Positions 62,382-64,000 of a stretch of 64,000 nucleotides of DNA are shown in pieces; the first letter of the stretch is position 1, and every line of letters begins with the position of its first letter. Origin of the DNA: Aeromicrobium sp. (GTDB lineage Bacteria > Actinomycetota > Coriobacteriia > Anaerosomatales > Anaerosomataceae); the NCBI GenBank assembly GCA_015351705.1, contig JADIIM010000034.1:20802-84801 (forward strand), in the 5' to 3' direction. Under the pieces are notes generated by a model, which made no database searches, had not been told where the DNA came from, and was given only the letters and a program-made list of their open reading frames with translations. A program made the translations under genes and the position numbers.

Positions 62382-63848
62382 ATGAAGATCACCGCTGAGA
62401 CGAAGGTCCATGACCTGCTCGAAGCGTACCCGTTCCTGAAGACGTGGCTTGCCGGATACGCACCGGCGTTCGAGAAGCTCACCAACCCTGTGGTCTACCG
62501 CACCGTGGGCCGTGTCGCCACCCTCGAGGCCGCGGCGCGCATGGGTGACGTGGATGTCGAAGAGCTGCTCGACGCCGTCCGGGAGCAGGTGGCCGCGCAG
62601 AGCATCCTCGCCGAGGAGCGATCAGGCGCTGCGCCCCGGCTGGGCGACGCCGAGCGCGCGCGTCGCCAGGAGGTGCTCAAGGGACTCATCCGCGAGTTGC
62701 ACGATGGCGCGAGCGTGGCGGAGGTCAAGGCACGCTTCGAGGAGCTGGTCCACGACATCGATGCCGCCGAGATCGCCATGATGGAGCAGGCGCTCATCGC
62801 CGAGGGGATGCCGGTCGAGGAGGTCCAGCGACTGTGCGACGTGCACGTGACCGTGTTCAAGGACACGCTCGAAGAAGAGCCGGAGATGACCGTTCCAGTG
62901 GGTCACCCGGTGGACACGTACGTGCGCGAGAACGAGGTCCTCACCGGGCTTGTGGCTGATGCTCGTGGCCTGCTCGCACGGCTTCCTGGGGACATTGACG
63001 CGCTCGGCAACATCGCCGCGGTGCTCGAGCGGCTGTCCAACGTGGCGATCCACTACCGGCGCAAGGAGAACCAGCTCTTCCCGGCCCTGGAGAGCCACGG
63101 CATCGAAGGCCCCACCAAGGTCATGTGGGCGCTTGACGACGACATCGTTGCGATGGTCCGCCGGGACCTGGGCGCCGCACGCGCCGGTGACGCCGCGGCA
63201 CTCGGCGCATCGCTTCCCGAGACCCTCACCGCGCTCGATGACATGGTCTACAAGGAGGAGAAGATCCTGTTCCCCACGGCGCTCTCGGCGTTGAGCGACG
63301 AGGAGTGGCGCCGGATCGCGGCCGGTGACGCCGAGATCGGCTACGCCTGGATCGAGCCGCCCGCACCTGCTCCGGCGCCCGGTCAGGCCGCACGGCCCGT
63401 CTCGGCCGCCCCGGTCTCAGGCGGGGCACACGTTCCGGCCGGGCAGGCCCCGGTGCCGCTGACGACGGGCGCGCTCACGCCCGAGGAGATCGACCTGATG
63501 ATCGGCGTCCTGCCGGTGGACATCAGCTTCGTGGGACCCGACGATCGCGTGCGGTTCTACTCGGAAGGCGAGCGGATCTTCCCCAGGTCCCCGGAGGTGA
63601 TCGGGCGCGAGGTCCGCAACTGCCACCCGCCCAAGAGCGTGCACAAGGTCGAGGAGATCCTGGCGGCGTTCAAGGCCGGGGAGAAGGACACCGCCGAGTT
63701 CTGGATCACGCTCGGTGGCCGCTTCCTGCACATCCGGTACTTCGCCATGCGCGACGCGTCAGGCGACTACCGTGGATGCCTGGAAGTGGCTCAGGACGTT
63801 ACCGAGATCCGCGCGCTCGAGGGCGAGCGCCGCATCGTGGACTGGTGA
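62382..63848 (+). CDS. DUF438 protein: DUF1858, DUF438, hemerythrin and PAS domains
   Basis: A 488-residue soluble protein. Residues 3-65 DUF1858 (TKVHDLLEAYPFLKTWLAGYAPAFEKLTNPVV), about 90-160 DUF438 (LKGLIRELHDGASVAEVKARFEELV), about 175-310 a hemerythrin-type four-helix bundle with putative di-iron ligands (GHPVDTYVREN, HYRRKENQLFPALESHG, YKEEKILFPTAL), a Pro/Ala linker, and a PAS domain (375-480; FVGPDDRVRFYSEGERIFPRSPEVIGR). This architecture is known from anaerobes and is thought to handle oxygen or nitric oxide; the PAS core has a CHPPKS segment typical of the family. GAAGGAG precedes the ATG. Confidence 0.93.
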   Translation: MKITAETKVHDLLEAYPFLKTWLAGYAPAFEKLTNPVVYRTVGRVATLEAAARMGDVDVEELLDAVREQVAAQSILAEERSGAAPRLGDAERARRQEVLKGLIRELHDGASVAEVKARFEELVHDIDAAEIAMMEQALIAEGMPVEEVQRLCDVHVTVFKDTLEEEPEMTVPVGHPVDTYVRENEVLTGLVADARGLLARLPGDIDALGNIAAVLERLSNVAIHYRRKENQLFPALESHGIEGPTKVMWALDDDIVAMVRRDLGAARAGDAAALGASLPETLTALDDMVYKEEKILFPTALSALSDEEWRRIAAGDAEIGYAWIEPPAPAPAPGQAARPVSAAPVSGGAHVPAGQAPVPLTTGALTPEEIDLMIGVLPVDISFVGPDDRVRFYSEGERIFPRSPEVIGREVRNCHPPKSVHKVEEILAAFKAGEKDTAEFWITLGGRFLHIRYFAMRDASGDYRGCLEVAQDVTEIRALEGERRIVDW

Positions 63849-64000
63849 GCGTGGCGTTCGGCCGACGGCGAGGCGGCGGACGGCGACACAGCGAGGTTGC
63901 GGAGCACGCAGCCAGCGGCGTTCTCGCGCACGATGGCGAGCGGATCGCCTACGGCATCGTGCGGACGCGACGCCGGACATGTGCGCTCGTGGTCGATCGC
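63845..64000 (+). CDS. Probable DUF45 / YgjP-like metallopeptidase, N-terminal part (3' end outside window)
   Basis: The frame opens at GTG 63845, overlapping the DUF438 stop (GTGA), and remains open to the window end. After a basic leader, the segment HDGERIAYGIVRTRRRTCALVVDR resembles the first strand of YgjP/DUF45 proteins ('g..i.y.lrRs.RkR..l.v'). The HExxH zinc site would lie beyond the window. Confidence 0.5.
   Translation, partial: MSVAFGRRRGGGRRHSEVAEHAASGVLAHDGERIAYGIVRTRRRTCALVVDR

Overview
The window is dense, high-GC bacterial chromosome. The sequence favours an actinobacterium: triple CWB2 cell-wall-binding proteins, DUF2510, a YugP-type peptidase, a DUF438/hemerythrin/PAS protein, a split PntAA/PntAB/PntB transhydrogenase and a fused OtsA-OtsB. 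The CWB2 proteins together with the DUF438 protein point towards a Coriobacteriia/Anaerosomatales-like lineage; this is inference from gene content, and no marker gene fixes it. Codon bias makes long antisense ORFs common, and these were left out. Two genes run off the window: thymidine kinase (5' end missing) and a DUF45-type metallopeptidase (3' end missing).

Layout. 1-6.3 kb: tdk end, a REC + degenerate-GGDEF protein, a MoaD/ThiS-like protein, the pnt operon and a membrane PAS-GGDEF cyclase. 6.4-7.5 kb: tRNA-Ser(CGA) with promoter and terminator, a small lipoprotein, and a second copy of the tRNA 3' end that looks like an attachment-site or tRNA-gene scar. 7.5-16.5 kb: nitroreductase, an unknown protein coupled to an SGNH hydrolase, a YugP-type peptidase, a yybP-ykoY manganese riboswitch in front of a CaCA cation antiporter, a hydrolase, an acetyltransferase, an MFS exporter coupled to a 53-residue membrane protein, and a three-gene DUF2089 operon preceded by a 21-bp-spaced direct repeat.

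16.6-19.9 kb: an operon encoding a cobalamin-binding protein with every signature residue of CarH/LitR-type B12 photoreceptors, a PAS-GGDEF cyclase and a soluble histidine kinase. This is the best candidate here for an undescribed system: light sensing wired to c-di-GMP. 20-34.4 kb: lipoprotein plus MacB-like ABC exporter, a CWB2 protein, a ZIP transporter, a GGDEF-EAL protein, a secreted unknown, a DUF1295 protein, a DegV protein and a four-gene polar amino-acid ABC transporter.

34.6-49.7 kb is an envelope and sensing region: two large CWB2 surface proteins (one with Ycf48-like, one with PD40-like repeats), an LtaS-type enzyme, two histidine kinases flanking a Ycf48-like lipoprotein, and an MBOAT/SGNH O-acylation pair. 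49.7-53.1 kb: TreT overlapping OtsAB (trehalose). 53.3-60.1 kb: two more large hybrid-less histidine kinases with a lone receiver between them. 60.1-64 kb: a Kef-type antiporter broken by an internal deletion and frameshift, acylphosphatase, the DUF438 protein and the start of the DUF45 protein.

Themes: c-di-GMP and two-component signalling dominate (five GGDEF-family proteins, five histidine kinases, one lone receiver), with cell-surface and cation/osmotic functions as the likely outputs.
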